In this document: positions 9,565-20,094 of the stretch, in pieces
Position numbering within the stretch: the stretch's first letter is position 1
Layout of the letters: the number at the start of each line of letters is the position of its first letter
Source of the DNA: Trichobilharzia regenti
Lineage: Eukaryota > Platyhelminthes > Trematoda > Strigeidida > Schistosomatidae
Direction: 5' to 3'
Assembly (NCBI GenBank): GCA_944472135.2
Contig: OX235263.1
Location: 10,957,517-11,021,516 of the forward strand
Length of the DNA: 64,000 nucleotides
Translations under genes and position numbers: made by a program
The notes under the pieces: model-generated
Told to the model about the DNA's origin: nothing
The model's database searches: none
The model's input: only the letters and a program-made list of their open reading frames with translations

Positions 9565-10310
9565 CCTTAATTCCTAGAGGATCGTAGAGCTTCAGCTGCA
9601 CGTCTCCATTGCGTTCGGTTAACGACCAACGTTTTCACCTGCCTACACATCTGCCCACATGCTGACATCTCCCCTTCGTATCACCTCCTGCATGTCACCC
9701 TCACACTGAAGACCAAATCGCCGCTTCCCGTTCGACTTCCCCTGGGGCTTTGTCCAGGGATGTCACTTGATGGTTTTCCCAGAGTATGACCAATCTACAT
9801 CGATTTCTTCCTGCAGATTTGTTGGTTCGCTCACAGAGATCCCTCCCTGTTGCTGATAGTTTTTCTGGCCGACCATCTGTTCTTGAGTAGTATTGAATAA
9901 AGACAGCTGTTGATGAAGGTTTGTAGTTTGTTTGAAGTGCCTTTCATGACTCAGTGGTCAAGTCTCTAATCCGCATAGTAGCACTGACTTCACATCGGAG
10001 TTGAAATAACACATCTTATCTCTCATACTGAATGCTGTTGACCCCCTCCACACATACTTGAGAGAAATGAAAGCTTGCCTTGCTTTCCAGATCCTTGCGT
10101 TGATGATGTCCTCATCAGTTCTCTCCACCTGTAGTTGAAACGATGTTTCTCAGATAGGTAGGTAGGTATGTAAAGGTGATTGCTTCTTTCAGATTCTTCC
10201 CATTTGTGATGATTGTTGTCTGTTGTTGTTACTTTTGCTGTTGGCCAGGAATCTCCATCACCTCTGTTTTTTCTATATTCACCTGACCCTGTTTCAGGAA
10301 TCGTTAAACT
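9565..10310 (-). mobile_element. RTE (SR2-like) 3' portion, minus strand, degraded
   Basis: This is the reverse complement of the 7862-8447 layout: CGTCTCCATTGCGTTCGGTT (3' coding end) near 9600, TTGGTTCGCTCACAGAGATC near 9823, TTGATGAAGGTTTGTAGTTT near 9912, and GTCCTCATCAGTTCTCTCCA near 10107. It extends slightly further 5' than most copies in the window. Confidence 0.65.
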
Positions 10311-10446
10311 ATGGACATTCCTATCAACGTGTACACTGATGACTGCATTTTATTAAATAGTATGCAATCTAACTATTTGGTTTTTATATAAGATAAATTA
10401 AAAATTTAAAAAAATGATTATAGTCAAATTTTTCTTTTAAACTAAC

Positions 10447-10524
10447 CTGACGTATATCATCAATTTCTTTTTCATATTGTTCTTTCTCTTTATTCTGTTG
10501 TCTTTTGTCTTGAGATTTATTATA
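10447..10524 (-). CDS. FHAD1-like gene, exon 7 (small coiled-coil exon)
   Basis: The exon has 26 codons, with an acceptor ending TTACATTCAG (at 10525-10527) and a CAG-GTTAGT donor (starting at 10446). Both boundaries are phase 0. The peptide is hydrophilic and helix-prone (YNKSQDKRQQNKEKEQYEKE, then IDDIRQ). It is too short to stand alone; the call rests on clean splice sites, strand and phase agreement with exons 6 and 8. Confidence 0.65.
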
Positions 10525-10624
10525 CTGAATGTAAATGAATAACACAGAAATACAATAAATAGCGAATATGAGGAATTTTCAAGTAGTGGTTTTGTAGGAA
10601 TTTTGTTCGACAGCATGGAGGATT

Positions 10625-10860
10625 TCATTATGAGCTGATACGAGTTAGAGAACCACTGAGAAACCAGCTGGGAGTACTGGGCAGCTGTTTCTTCCTAGTT
10701 CAAGACTCTTCATCAGCATGCACCCACCACCACGGTTCGAACCCAGGACCTTCCGGTTACAAGGCGAGGTCGTAGACAATTGAGTCACTGAGATCCATTC
10801 TAATGGTCCTTGAATTCTAACTTCTGCCAATTCACGACATAGCGCGACCATTTCTCAATG
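10625..10860 (-). repeat. tRNA-derived SINE (second subfamily) with hammerhead-like segment
   Basis: On the minus strand, a head (TCAGTGACTCAATTGTCTAC, then GGTTCGAACC) is followed by GATGAAGAGTC, a stem-loop and AACAGCTGCCCAGTACTCCC. Related copies lie at 16233-16412 (minus) and 16556-16725 (plus). Confidence 0.6.
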
Positions 10861-10939
10861 TCTTCTTCGATGAGTTACTGCCTCATATTCAACTCCCTGA
10901 AGGTTTTCCAGTGGTTCTCTAACTGATGTCAGCTCATGA

Positions 10940-11445
10940 TGAAATCCTTCATGTACTATGACGAATATTTTAGTTCATACATCAATTTCTCTCCTGACAA
11001 ATTTGCGTAGAGAAAGAACAAACATTAGTGCAGTATTAAAATGGACCCCTTACGTTTGTGGTTCAGTAGTAGTAGATTGCTCATCAATCACCTAAACGAC
11101 CCATGGTTCGATCCCCAACCAACATACTCATAAACAATAAGAAGACGTAATTTGTCTAAATCGTGTAATGTATTTACGCAACATATTTCGAACAATCTGA
11201 TCACATACGGACTTGACATAGGAATATATATGTGAAAGTAATAAAGAGGTGAGAAAATAAACTACTTAGGTCAAATAAAGTATGATTATATTTCAATAAT
11301 TTACACACAATGATAAGTTTTGTTATTGGTAACATTTCGAGCAAAATTACTGCCCGTGTTCACACCACTGTTGAAATTGTTTTATAATATGAAGTCCAGG
11401 AGTACTTCGACATGAAGATCTGCGCGAATGATGCGTTGAAGATTA
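10940..11445. other. Intron sequence, nothing firm
   Basis: AT-rich. A tRNA-like phrase near 11057-11120 (GTGGTTCAGTAGTAGTAGA, then GGTTCGATCCCC) suggests another decayed SINE head. No coding signal. Confidence 0.35.
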
Positions 11446-12066
11446 TTTATTATTATAATTATTTTTCTTTAAGTCCTAGAGGAACATAGGGCTTCAGCCG
11501 TGCGTCTCCATTGCGTTCGGTTCTCCGCCAACGTTTTCACCCCTCCCCAAGCCTGCCTACACGCTTTCATCTCCTCTTCACATGACCTCCTCCAAGTCAC
11601 CCGCTCACTGACAACCAACTCGCCGCTTCCCTTTCGGGTGCCACTCGAGCAATGACTTGTCTAGTGATGTTACTTGATGGTCTCCTCAGAGTATGGCCAG
11701 TCAATCCACCTCCATTTCTTCCTGGCTGTTTGCTTCACAATCGGTTCCTGGTTGGTTCGCTCCTAGAGATCCCTGTTGGTGATCTTTTCTGGTCATCTGA
11801 TCTAGAGTAATATTGACTGAAGGTAGTTGTTGATGAAGGTTTGCAGTTTTTTCGAAGTATCCCCTTCGTGACGCGGCGCTAAGTCTCTGATCCGTACAGT
11901 AGCACTGACTGACTTCACATCGGAGTTGAAAATCTGGATGTTATTTTTGATGCTGAGTGCTGTTGACCTCCTGCACACAGACTTGAGAGTAATGAAAGCT
12001 TGTCTTGCTTTTCCGATTCTTGCTTTGATATCCTCATCAGTTCCGTCCGCCTGTAGTTGAAACGTT
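11446..12066 (-). mobile_element. RTE (SR2-like) 3' portion, minus strand
   Basis: Starts with (ATT)n, then the reverse complement of the RTE 3' end: CCTAGAGGAACATAGGGCTT, CGTCTCCATTGCGTTCGGTT, CTCAGAGTATGGCCAGTCAA and TCTCCGCCAACG. It reaches GTCCGCCTGTAGTTGAAACG at about 12065. It is colinear with the plus-strand copy at 7862-8466 and similarly truncated at its 5' end. Confidence 0.7.
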
Positions 12067-13260
12067 GAAGATTAGGTACACATAATTTGGCTACACGGTA
12101 ATCGCTGACAACACATTTGCTTAATCTGTTTTACCAGGAACTTCTCTGTTACACTACTTGGATTTTTTTCATCATGATGTTGTCATAAAAATTCTTTCTG
12201 GACGACTGATCCTTTGAGGATTTACAAAAGCATGCATAGGTTGTATTATAACTTGAATCAATAAATGTCACACGTTGTTTGCAATTGAAGAAAACCGACG
12301 AAATACAATGGATCCATTTTATCCCCTCATTAATGTTTGTTTTCTTTTCTCTTCAGGTATTTTAGTTACTTTACATTACCAATAGATGAAAAGTACTAGA
12401 TAACACTCGAATTTAATAACAAACCGTTAGGTGAAGGCAGTTTTGCTGATAGGAGTCCACGGTACCTGTTGGAAATACTTTTTGTCGAGAGCGTGTTAAG
12501 CCTCTAAGCACTATAGAATCACTGGCTAAATTGATATTATTGTTTCAAATTGATGTCATTTCCCTTGCGCTAAATACTGTAGATAGCTGTAGTGATTTCG
12601 GAATAAGTCACCCCTGTCCTCGTCTCCCAATGTTAGCTAGCTTTAAGCATTCTTACTCATGCCACTTTGGCCTAAACTGCCTACAAGAAAGTAAGGTCGA
12701 GATCTCAGGTTTCATGATAAATATTTCAGTTATGTGAGACAGCAACTATTCCTAGACTTATCGACTTATCCGTCTTCTTTACACCTTAAACCTTCCATCC
12801 AACTTCAGTATTACTCATTCTGTGATTCTACTACACGTGAAGTTTATCATTAATTTCTTTACCTTTCGAAAGGGAACATACAGCTTCGGTGGTGGTGGGA
12901 TACCTAGCCCGCCATCCAATCTTCCCTGTCTCTCGGGGTCGTTTACTTTATTCCTTTACGTTCCCAGTGGAATATGGGGGTTCAAGATAAAGACCTGATG
13001 TTTTGGTAGCAGTGGTGTTTATTTTTACGGCGTGAGGTTTCTAGCTTCATGCCCCACAATCTCCCTTCTTTGCCATTTGTATTACTGGCTTAGAGAGGTA
13101 AGGGAGTGTGTTGTGTGTCCAGTGTGATAAAACAATGGACCACATGCGTGGTCGGTTAGCATTCTACCTCTGTGCCACGGGCGCACAAAGGTCAAAAGGT
13201 TATGAATTACTTAAATTCACACATGCACATAGACTGACATTGTTAATAAGCAGTACTTAC
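12067..13260. other. Intron 6 sequence, nothing firm
   Basis: No exon recognised on either strand. A CT-rich stretch at 12880-13100 and a tRNA-like phrase near 13130-13190 (ACATGCGTGGTCGGTTAGCA) could be another repeat. I cannot place it in a family. Confidence 0.3.
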
Positions 13261-13905
13261 TTTCATATGTAATGCATCAATAGTTGTATCTTTTTCAGCT
13301 AATTGATTTTTTATCTGACTTAATTCTTTATTTAATCTACACATTTGTATATCTTTATTGGATAAATCTTTTTGTAGTTGTGTGACAAGTCCACTAAGAA
13401 TTTGACGTTCTCTACGTACTTTTTCTAACAATTGTACATCAGTTACATCCTGATTAGTATTAGTTTTACACTCTTGATCATTGACCAGTATATCAGAATT
13501 GTTTAAATCAATTGATTTATTTGTGCTGCATAATTTAATTTGTGAAGGTGTTGAACCAGGCCGTATTCTGATTGGATGATTCTCTTGTGGTTGGCGTTGT
13601 TGTTGTTGTTGTGGTTGCTGGACGTGATATGGAATCTGGTTGGTTGGTGAAAAAGTATGCTGTATTATATCCGTTTGTGAATCATTATCAATTAAGAATG
13701 GTAATGTTGGCTGAGATGGAAATTGTTGACTTCTAGCTGTTAGATTTTGTACATAACTACCTGATTGATGAAATAATTTATTAATATGATTCATTTGAGA
13801 TATTTGATTTTGTAAATGTTTTATTAAAATATCTTTTTGTGTACTGATAGCTTCCAGAGGGGCAAGACGATTGATTTGTTCTTGTAATTGTTGAATAAAT
13901 TTATC
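13261..13905 (-). CDS. FHAD1-like gene, exon 6 (large linker and coiled-coil exon)
   Basis: The exon has 215 codons, phase 0 at both ends, with an acceptor ending AAATATAG (at 13906-13910) and a GTAAGT donor (starting at 13260). It starts DKFIQQLQEQINRLAPLEA with a coiled coil, followed by a low-complexity linker containing a Gln-rich run (HVQQPQQQQQRQPQE). It ends in a second coiled coil (KVRRERQILSGLVTQLQKDL, then CRLNKELSQIKNQL). The RERxILSGLVTQLQKD block is what first suggested an FHAD1-type protein; the FHA exons upstream support it. The only Met-initiated frame inside is internal, so this is not a separate gene. Confidence 0.8.
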
Positions 13906-13984
13906 CTATATTTAAACAAACCAAAAAAACGTTAACGTAACAGCATCTGACTCATATGACAGTATTATTTGAGATTGATTAGTG

Positions 13985-14160
13985 GTAGAATTCATAACCT
14001 ACATTTCGCCCTATTTAGGACCCATCAACAGGACGCACAGGCAGTCCCAGTCAGTAATGGTGTTCCCAATGAATCTCAAACCCAAAACCCATTGCTTCAC
14101 ACCTGTGAACATTAAACACCTGGCCAACAGTCTACGAGGAATATTTTAGCTTGTTGAAAT
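13985..14160 (-). repeat. Degraded Sm-alpha-type SINE
   Basis: On the minus strand the sequence GGGTCCTAAATAGGGCGAAA, then TGTAGGTTATGAATTC, corresponds to the hammerhead stem II and GAAA segment. The head region (about 14150-14070) is poorly preserved. Lies 80 bases upstream of exon 6. Confidence 0.5.
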
Positions 14161-14300
14161 CAACATTATGGTATTAAATTGAACTTTAGATTTTTCTCGT
14201 CGATTGATTGGACCGAAATGCTCGGTCTCAGGTTGACACATCGGCTTCTTGTGAAGATGCTTCGAAGATGTCTGGCCTTGTAATTAGACGTTAACTGGTA

Positions 14301-14430
14301 GATCCAGGATGCGCATTTCGTCCTATTTAGGACTCGTCATCTGGATGTACCTGCATTGCCTGTGAGGTACAGCCAGTTGACGAGTCCCAAATAGGACGAA
14401 ATGCGCATCCTGGATTCCAGTGTCATTCAC
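14301..14430. repeat. Inverted pair of hammerhead-ribozyme-like motifs (long palindrome)
   Basis: The plus-strand copy (14366-14430) reads TTGACGAGTCCCAAATAGGA, CGAAATGCGCATC and CTGGATTCCAGTG. The minus-strand copy (14355-14301) reads ATGACGAGTCCTAAATAGGA, CGAAATGCGCATC and CTGGATC. Together they form an imperfect palindrome with about 50-base arms and a 15-base centre. Stem II (TCC/GGA) and CGAAA are intact in both. The expected core CTGANGA starts with T or A rather than C, so both are probably inactive. Confidence 0.75.
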
Positions 14431-14489
14431 CATTTATCAATTCAATTCTAACAACATTATGTTAGTCAGTCACTCACTGAGCGAAAGGT

Positions 14490-14548
14490 GTATTCAGTTG
14501 ACGAGTCCCAAGCAGGAGAGAATATGCGTCTTGAATTCTGCTATTAGA
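14490..14548 (+). repeat. Third degraded hammerhead-like motif of the cluster
   Basis: TTGACGAGTCCCAAGCAGGA, then GAGAATATGCGTCTTGAATTC, follows the 14366 copy in direct orientation about 125 bases downstream. The GAAA core is replaced by GAGAA. It may be a remnant of a tandem unit. Confidence 0.5.
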
Positions 14549-14766
14549 TGCCAACAACTATGTAGCATCATGTCAGTCTCAAAGCGTACTCGAAGCATCC
14601 ATATTAGGAGTCGATGTGTCAATGTCATTACAGTCCAGTATAGTCAATCAGTAGTAAATTCAAAATAATAATTTCATCTCATATAGAATGACCTTATGAT
14701 GATGATTAAGGATAGATATAAGTGTAAAACAAACGCAGGTGTAAGTATTATTATTCCCTAGGGAGG

Positions 14767-15755
14767 ATGCTGACAAAATGCAGTCTTCTGAACACCTTGA
14801 GCAGCAATCTCCATATGTTTGGCATGCGATTTACCCCTACAAAATGTAAGATGCTGCTACAGGACTGGACCATGTCAACCCCTAACTTAGTGATAGGGAG
14901 TGAAGTGATAGAACATGTTGACCATCACTTCACCTATTTGGGAAGTTGTATTAGCACCAACGGACTGATTGGCGATGAAATCTCAGCACGGATCCGAAAA
15001 GCTCGAGCTGCTTTCGCTGACTTACACCATCTCTGGCGTAGGCGTGACATCCGGTTATCAACCAAGGGACGTGTGTACTGCTCAGCAGTTCGCTCCGTCC
15101 TTCTCTATGGCTCTGAAACATGGCCAATACGCGTTGAAGACATGAAAAGGTTGACTGCTTTCGATCATAGATGTCTGCGATCTCTGTCTCACGTTAGGTG
15201 GTTTAATAAGGTAAGTAATGTTGACGTTAGGCGTAGAGTGTTTGGCAAAGAGGGAAAATCAATCGACGAGGCTATAAAGTTACATAGACTAAGATGGCTA
15301 GGTCACGTGCTGCGCATGCCTAACCACCGCCTCCTCCGACGGGCATTGCTAGCTGATATAGGTTCAGGTTGGAAAAGAGCCAGTGGTGGCCAAACAAAAA
15401 CATGGCCTCATCAATCCATGAAATCCTTGACAGTTAAACTGAGTCAGGTAGGGAGATGCAGACTTCCGGGTTGGGGGCCTCGGGACTCCAGGAATCAATG
15501 GCTGGAGACAATAGGTGACATGGCTCAAAGTGATCGTTGTCAGTGGCCAGCGCAGATGTATTCAGTCTCTGTAATCTTTCATATTTCTTTCTACCATTAC
15601 CCATTCTGTTTCACTCTTATACTTGTCAAATTCTATTGATTCTCTTCATTCATCTTTTTGTCTACCTCTGTATGCTATCTGGAAGGTGGCAACTCGAACT
15701 GCTGCACTTCGGTGCCAAGTTCTATGTTGAATCTAGACAGACAGACAGACAGACC
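14767..15755 (+). mobile_element. RTE-like non-LTR element, 3' part of reverse transcriptase, with (CAGA)n end
   Basis: An open frame of 290 codons (14767-15639) carries the segment after the reverse-transcriptase palm: [66 protein letters not shown] and a C-terminal RDSRNQWLETIGDMAQ. This block order is that of RTE-type ORF2 proteins. The catalytic FADD is not included, so the copy is 5'-truncated, but the remaining frame is free of stops and suggests a fairly young insertion. It differs in sequence from the SR2-like copies at 7862 and 11446. It ends with tandem CAGA repeats at about 15737-15755. Confidence 0.75.
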
Positions 15756-16215
15756 TAGGGTTCCAAGTAGAACATAGGGTTTCAGCAGCATATTGACATC
15801 TGAGCGTGTTCTCTGCCGTCCTTTCCAGCTAACCCCAAGATTGGCCATAAGCTTGCATCTACTCCTCATACCATATCCTCCACATCATCTTGAGATGCCC
15901 AACTCTTTGCATCCAATTCAAGTTCCACTGGAGAGCTTGGCGCGTGATATCACCCAGTGGTGCATTCAGTTCACCTCCATCTCCTTTGGCAGATTTGATG
16001 AGCAATAGGCTCTTCATTAGCTTGTTGTCAAATTTTCTTTTTGTTAATTCTTTCCAGCCATCTCATGTGCAGTTTTGAGACGAAGGAAGCAGCCGCTGAT
16101 AAAAAATGCTTTCCATGATGTGTCAAGTTTTTAAACCATACAGAAGAACTTACCTGTCATTAATGTTGAAGATTCGGATGCAGATGATATAGTCCTCTTT
16201 CCTAAGTTGAGACGC
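15756..16215 (-). mobile_element. RTE-like non-LTR 3' fragment, minus strand
   Basis: On the minus strand, the frames give IRIFNINDR then VLLYGLKT, and further on DITRQALQWN and a terminal AAETLCSTW. This is the RTE C-terminal order, with frameshifts. It sits tail-to-tail against the plus-strand element ending at 15755. Confidence 0.6.
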
Positions 16216-16232
16216 TAACAAAATGCAGAGTT

Positions 16233-16412
16233 ACAGGATTTCATCATGATCTGACATTAGTTAGAGAACCAATGGAAAGCCTGGGAGTACTGGACAACTG
16301 TTTTGTCCCAGTTTGGGACTCTTCATCAGTACGCACCCACCATCATGGTTCAAACCCAGGACCTTCTGGTTACAAGGCGAGCTCGTATACCATTAAGCCA
16401 CTGGGACCCTAT
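16233..16412 (-). repeat. tRNA-derived SINE (second subfamily), minus strand
   Basis: Minus strand: GGTCCCAGTGGCTTAATGGT (A box), GGTCCTGGGTTTGAACCA (B box), then CTGATGAAGAGTCCCAAACT, GGGACAAAACAG and TTGTCCAGTACTCCCAGG. The stem GTCCC/GGGAC is intact. Three extra bases lie between CTGATGA and the stem, and GAAA is changed to AAAA. Confidence 0.65.
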
Positions 16413-16555
16413 CCAACGGGGTTTTAGTGAGAAGTCGTGACCAGTAGGGTGCAGCAGATCGGGTATGAGGACAAATACTCGCCACGGATGACATTGGCTA
16501 GGGGTCGCGCTATGTTGTGAACTGGCAGAAGTTAGAATTCATGGGCCATTGGGTT

Positions 16556-16725
16556 AGGTTCCAGTGGCTTAATGGTATACGAGCTCGCCTTGTAACCAGA
16601 AGGTCCTGGGTTCGAACCCTGGTGGTAGGTGCTTACTACCGATGATTCCCAAGCTAGGATGAAACAGCTATCCAATACTCCATGCTGGTTTTCAATGCTT
16701 CCCTAACTGATATCAATCCGTGATC
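16556..16725 (+). repeat. tRNA-derived SINE (second subfamily), plus strand
   Basis: CCAGTGGCTTAATGGTATAC and GGTCCTGGGTTCGAACCC form the head. The tail has TCCCAAGCTAGGATGAAACA and CTATCCAATACTCC. With the copy at 16233-16412 it forms an inverted pair about 150 bases apart, directly upstream of exon 5. Confidence 0.65.
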
Positions 16726-16785
16726 AACTCTTAATATACAATTACAGAGTGTAATAAGCATAATTTCTGATCACAAATAGCTTAC

Positions 16786-16862
16786 TTTCTCATCTGAATT
16801 TATATCTCTTTTCAGCGTTTCATTCATTGTTAAATTGGGAGAAAGACTCCTTTGAGAATTAT
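16786..16862 (-). CDS. FHAD1-like gene, exon 5
   Basis: A 77-base exon with an acceptor ending TTACTTTTAG (at 16863-16864) and a GTAAGC donor (starting at 16785). It begins with two bases that complete a codon split after one base in exon 4 (G + AT = Asp). It continues NSQRSLSPNLTMNETLKRDI then NSDEK, ending at phase 0 to join exon 6. The exact phase match across a 4.4-kb intron is the main support. Confidence 0.65.
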
Positions 16863-17069
16863 CTAAAAGTAAGGGAGTTTTTATAAACAGTTAAAATCTA
16901 TAAATGTCCAAACCAAGTACACTCTTAACAGTTTGAATAATTTCCGCATTGGGTATACGATACTGATTATAATTAAGGTTTTGTTTGTATTTCCCAATGA
17001 ATGAAAAACAAAACGATATTACTGTTTTTACTGACGTTTCGCTATTTAATACTAATAGCTTTATCAAAG

Positions 17070-17388
17070 TGTAACAACAGAAGACAAGGGCCAGGCAACA
17101 GATCGTTTTATTATGAAAATCAACACGTATTTATAGATATTTCAGACAACATTATTATAGACAAGCGCAGTCATCTGATTGGTTGTTTAGGTAGACAAAC
17201 GCAGGCTTCTGATTGGTTGTTTCGGGATTCCTTGACAAACAGAGTTCTCTATCTGCGAATCATATTTTGCCACGTTAACTTTGCTGTGATTGGTTGTTGA
17301 CTCAGCCTTGTTCACGGCCCATATTAGTGACCTAGACCTTAACGTAGATTAGTGCCAACCAATCGGCTAGCAGCCTGCTCTCACCACA
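17070..17388 (-). repeat. 3' LTR of the mini-gypsy element
   Basis: Matches the 5' LTR base for base as far as I can compare. It is preceded (17389 upward) by the polypurine-type GACGGGGGGACGAG. Confidence 0.9.
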
Positions 17389-17810
17389 CTCGTCCCCCCG
17401 TCAAATACGTGCGACTGAAGTCGGCTTGATCTACTTGGTGCAGGCGTCATCGTTGGCTTGTCTCGCTGTATCCGTTTCTGGAGCTCGCTGACGTTCACGC
17501 GCCTCTTATTGTTCGCCATCGCGACTGTGTCTGCGTAACCCCATCTCGAAGTGACCATATATGGTCCTTCCCACTTTGGAAACTGTTTGCTTGACCCTGT
17601 CGAACATTCGTCCATACTTCGGCTCACACTTTCATAGGCTGCTTTCACCCGACCTCCCAGCAGCGTCCCAAGTAGCAGCTCCATCGCTGACAGATCTTGA
17701 ACGCCACTCAACTGCGCAGAAGCCTTGAAGTCCTGCCCGAAGATCCATATGTCTCCATCGAAAACAGCAGGGCATAGGCTTTCCATTTGTCGGTAGGCAG
17801 CGACACCAAA

Positions 17811-18129
17811 TGTAACAACAGAAGACAAGGGCCAGGCAACAGATCGTTTTATTATGAAAATCAACACGTATTTATAGATATTTCAGACAACATTATTATA
17901 GACAAGCGCAGTCATCTGATTGGTTGTTTAGGTAGACAAACGCAGGCTTCTGATTGGTTGTTTCGGGATTCCTTGACAAACAGAGTTCTCTATCTGCGAA
18001 TCATATTTTGCCACGTTAACTTTGCTGTGATTGGTTGTTGACTCAGCCTTGTTCACGGCCCATATTAGTGACCTAGACCTTAACGTAGATTAGTGCCAAC
18101 CAATCGGCTAGCAGCCTGCTCTCACCACA
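17811..18129 (-). repeat. 5' LTR of the mini-gypsy element
   Basis: Minus strand: begins TGTGGTGAGAGCAGGC and ends TGTTGTTACA. It is followed at 17810 (lower coordinates) by the primer-binding-site-like TTTGGTGTCGCTGCC. Confidence 0.9.
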
Positions 18130-19239
18130 AAAGTAGTAGTATTAAACCAGAATTTACAAAATCTCGGCGTATATATAACAAAGAGTTAAGAGATGAGAAA
18201 ATCGACTTAAGTCAAGTTAAAAGGACATATTGAATGCCAAAATAACTGTGAAGATAACTTAACCAAATAACAGAGGTAATAGTACATCTGCTATGGTATC
18301 AAAGCAAAGTTTACCAACTTGATCATCGTTCGTCAGTATGGGGTCATTTTTAGTCGTCAAATTGGTTAGTTGTTAAAGATAACAGAATCAAGTGTAGATT
18401 GTTAGATTTGATAAATATGTAAAATTATAAAAACAGCGTATGTTTACATTATGAAATTGCTTACCACATTCGTGTGGATCTTTTCATCTCATGTGAGAAA
18501 TTCGGGGTGTTGTAACCAGGTCGAATTCTGTTTTAGTCCTTCGTTCCTATTCAGGTACTTTGGATTCCACTTGATATGAAGTGCTTCTGATGACATTAGA
18601 CGTTCTTTGTGATTTCTGAAATGCTTTTTCTGGATGATGATTTCAATATCATAAAAATGAATTTTGTGGCCTGATTCTATGGCGTCGCATGTAGACCTAT
18701 GGCTTATTATTTTTCTAGCTTTTCTAGTTCAACCGGATTTCTTGGTGGTCAAACAGATGCTCTACGGTGTCCATTTCTTCTGATTTTGACTTCTCTCTGG
18801 CGATGTTTGTCTGATGTATATCACATCATACTGCAAGCATTTTATTTCATAGTCATTTTGACCTTCAATATATCCTTTTAACTCAACCTAAGTCTATTTA
18901 CTAACCTCTTAACTCTTTGTTACATATATATGGAGATTTTGTAAATTCTGGTTTAATACTACTACTTTGAAATAGCGAAACGTCAGTAAAAACAATATCG
19001 CTTTGTTTTTCATTCATTGGGAAATACAGACAAAACCTTTAATAAAGTTAAAATCTATAGTCATGGGTTGATCTTTCAATAAAGATACTAAACTGATAAA
19101 TATCTTCGAGGGAATATAATTCCTATACTTTACTAGGTAGTATCATGACATGTTGATGGGTCTATTTGGGATAGTTTCGTATTGGCAAACGAGTATTTTG
19201 AGGGTAAACAGCTTATTCTCAAAACATTAGATGTCTCAG

Positions 19240-19415
19240 TCAAGATGACAACCTGGCGCAGGCTACAGCACCATTGAAAAAAACGAGGTACTGGACAGTT
19301 ACCTCGTCCTAGTTTGATACTTTTAAGTGGTACACACACATGAGCCCACCAGTTATCTAAGCCAGGACTTTCCTCTTACGAGGTAAACCACTTCACCATT
19401 CAGCCAGTGGGTAAG
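19240..19415 (-). repeat. Degraded tRNA-derived SINE
   Basis: Minus strand: CCCACTGGCTGAATGGTGAA (A-box-like), AAGTCCTGGCTTAGATAACT in the B-box position, then AAGTATCAAACTAGGACGAG and AACTGTCCAGTACCTCG. It is colinear with the subfamily at 16233-16412. Confidence 0.5.
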
Positions 19416-20094
19416 AATCCAATGGATTATGAACTCTTCCCACCCATGATGTATAGTGCCACAGCCACTCCTTGATGCGTACTCCTAAAGACTTCAGAAT
19501 CAGGACAAAACTAGTACTGGTAGGTTTTCAGGGGTTGTCTGAGTGATTTTAGTCCGTAAGACGACTTGAAATCCATCAAATTCTTTGAAAACAGAGCTAC
19601 CGTCTTTAAAATTCAACGTAGACAAACCGCTAAACAGCCGAATATTTTTGTGTTATTAAATAGTTTGGATTAAAGAACAATAAGATACTTGGTTGGAATG
19701 AAATTCTTAGTCATAGTCAAGACCAGTGTAAATCTACCTTAATAAATACGACTGATCAGTGTTTGCAGAAGATGAAATGTATGAATTTTGGTGTTACAAT
19801 ACATAACTCTGTAATTTATGGTCATTTCATCAAGGAATAAACATGGGATTGTACAGTGTAAGTTTCCAAATATAAGTCAGCATTAAAAGGCAAAAATAAC
19901 CGCAAAGTTTACTTTCTTCTACGTAGTTAACTGTTTGAAAAGTTTAAATGGTTGTATTTCTAATATTGTAATACCTTGCCGGTGTGTGTCATATGTACAG
20001 CATACCACAGAATCAAACATATATTGGCGGCAAGCAGATGAAGCGAAGTATTACATGATGAATGAAATGAAGGATTACTTAACAACCACTTGCA
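19416..20094. other. Intron 4 sequence, nothing firm
   Basis: No exon or repeat family recognised. The few short frames lack splice-site support. Confidence 0.35.

Larger units (their letters stand above)
17070..18129 (-). mobile_element. Internally deleted Ty3/gypsy element (mini-element), 319-bp LTRs
   Basis: Two 319-base LTRs (17070-17388 and 17811-18129) read as identical. They carry inverted-complement CCAAT boxes, a TATAAATA box and AATAAA like the 40033 element. The 4-bp target duplication AAAG flanks the element (17066-17069, 18130-18133). The 422-base interior on the minus strand has the primer-binding candidate TGGTGTCGCTGCC. It has one open frame that joins about 60 residues of gag N terminus (AVFDGDIWIFGQDFKASAQL) directly to the last about 75 residues of pol (FPKWEGPYMV to VVRAGC). 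Protease, reverse transcriptase, RNase H and nearly all integrase are gone. Identical LTRs mean the short form itself transposed recently, presumably with enzymes supplied by a full-length relative. The gag part is clearly diverged from the 40394 gag, so it is a separate subfamily. Confidence 0.88.
16975..19042. mobile_element. Penelope-like element with inverted terminal arms, split by a mini-gypsy insertion
   Basis: The right arm (19042-18815, minus strand) and the left arm (16975-17069 continued at 18134-18250, plus strand) are inverted copies sharing TTTCCCAATGAATGAAAAAC, TTTTTACTGACGTTTCGCTA and AGTAGTATTAAACCAGAATT. Reading minus from the right arm into 18870-18460 gives a decayed GIY-YIG domain (QYDVIYIRQTSPERSQ), CDAIESGHKIHFYDIEII, KHFRNHKERLMSSEALH and a NPKYLNRNEGL tail, which is the C-terminal end of a Penelope-like protein. 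Inverted or direct terminal duplications are known for this class. No reverse transcriptase is present. Confidence 0.7.

Noticed and set aside
17001..17300. Plus-strand frame of 99 codons, repeated at 17787-18041
   Set aside because: It is the antisense reading of the mini-gypsy LTRs, which explains the exact repetition.
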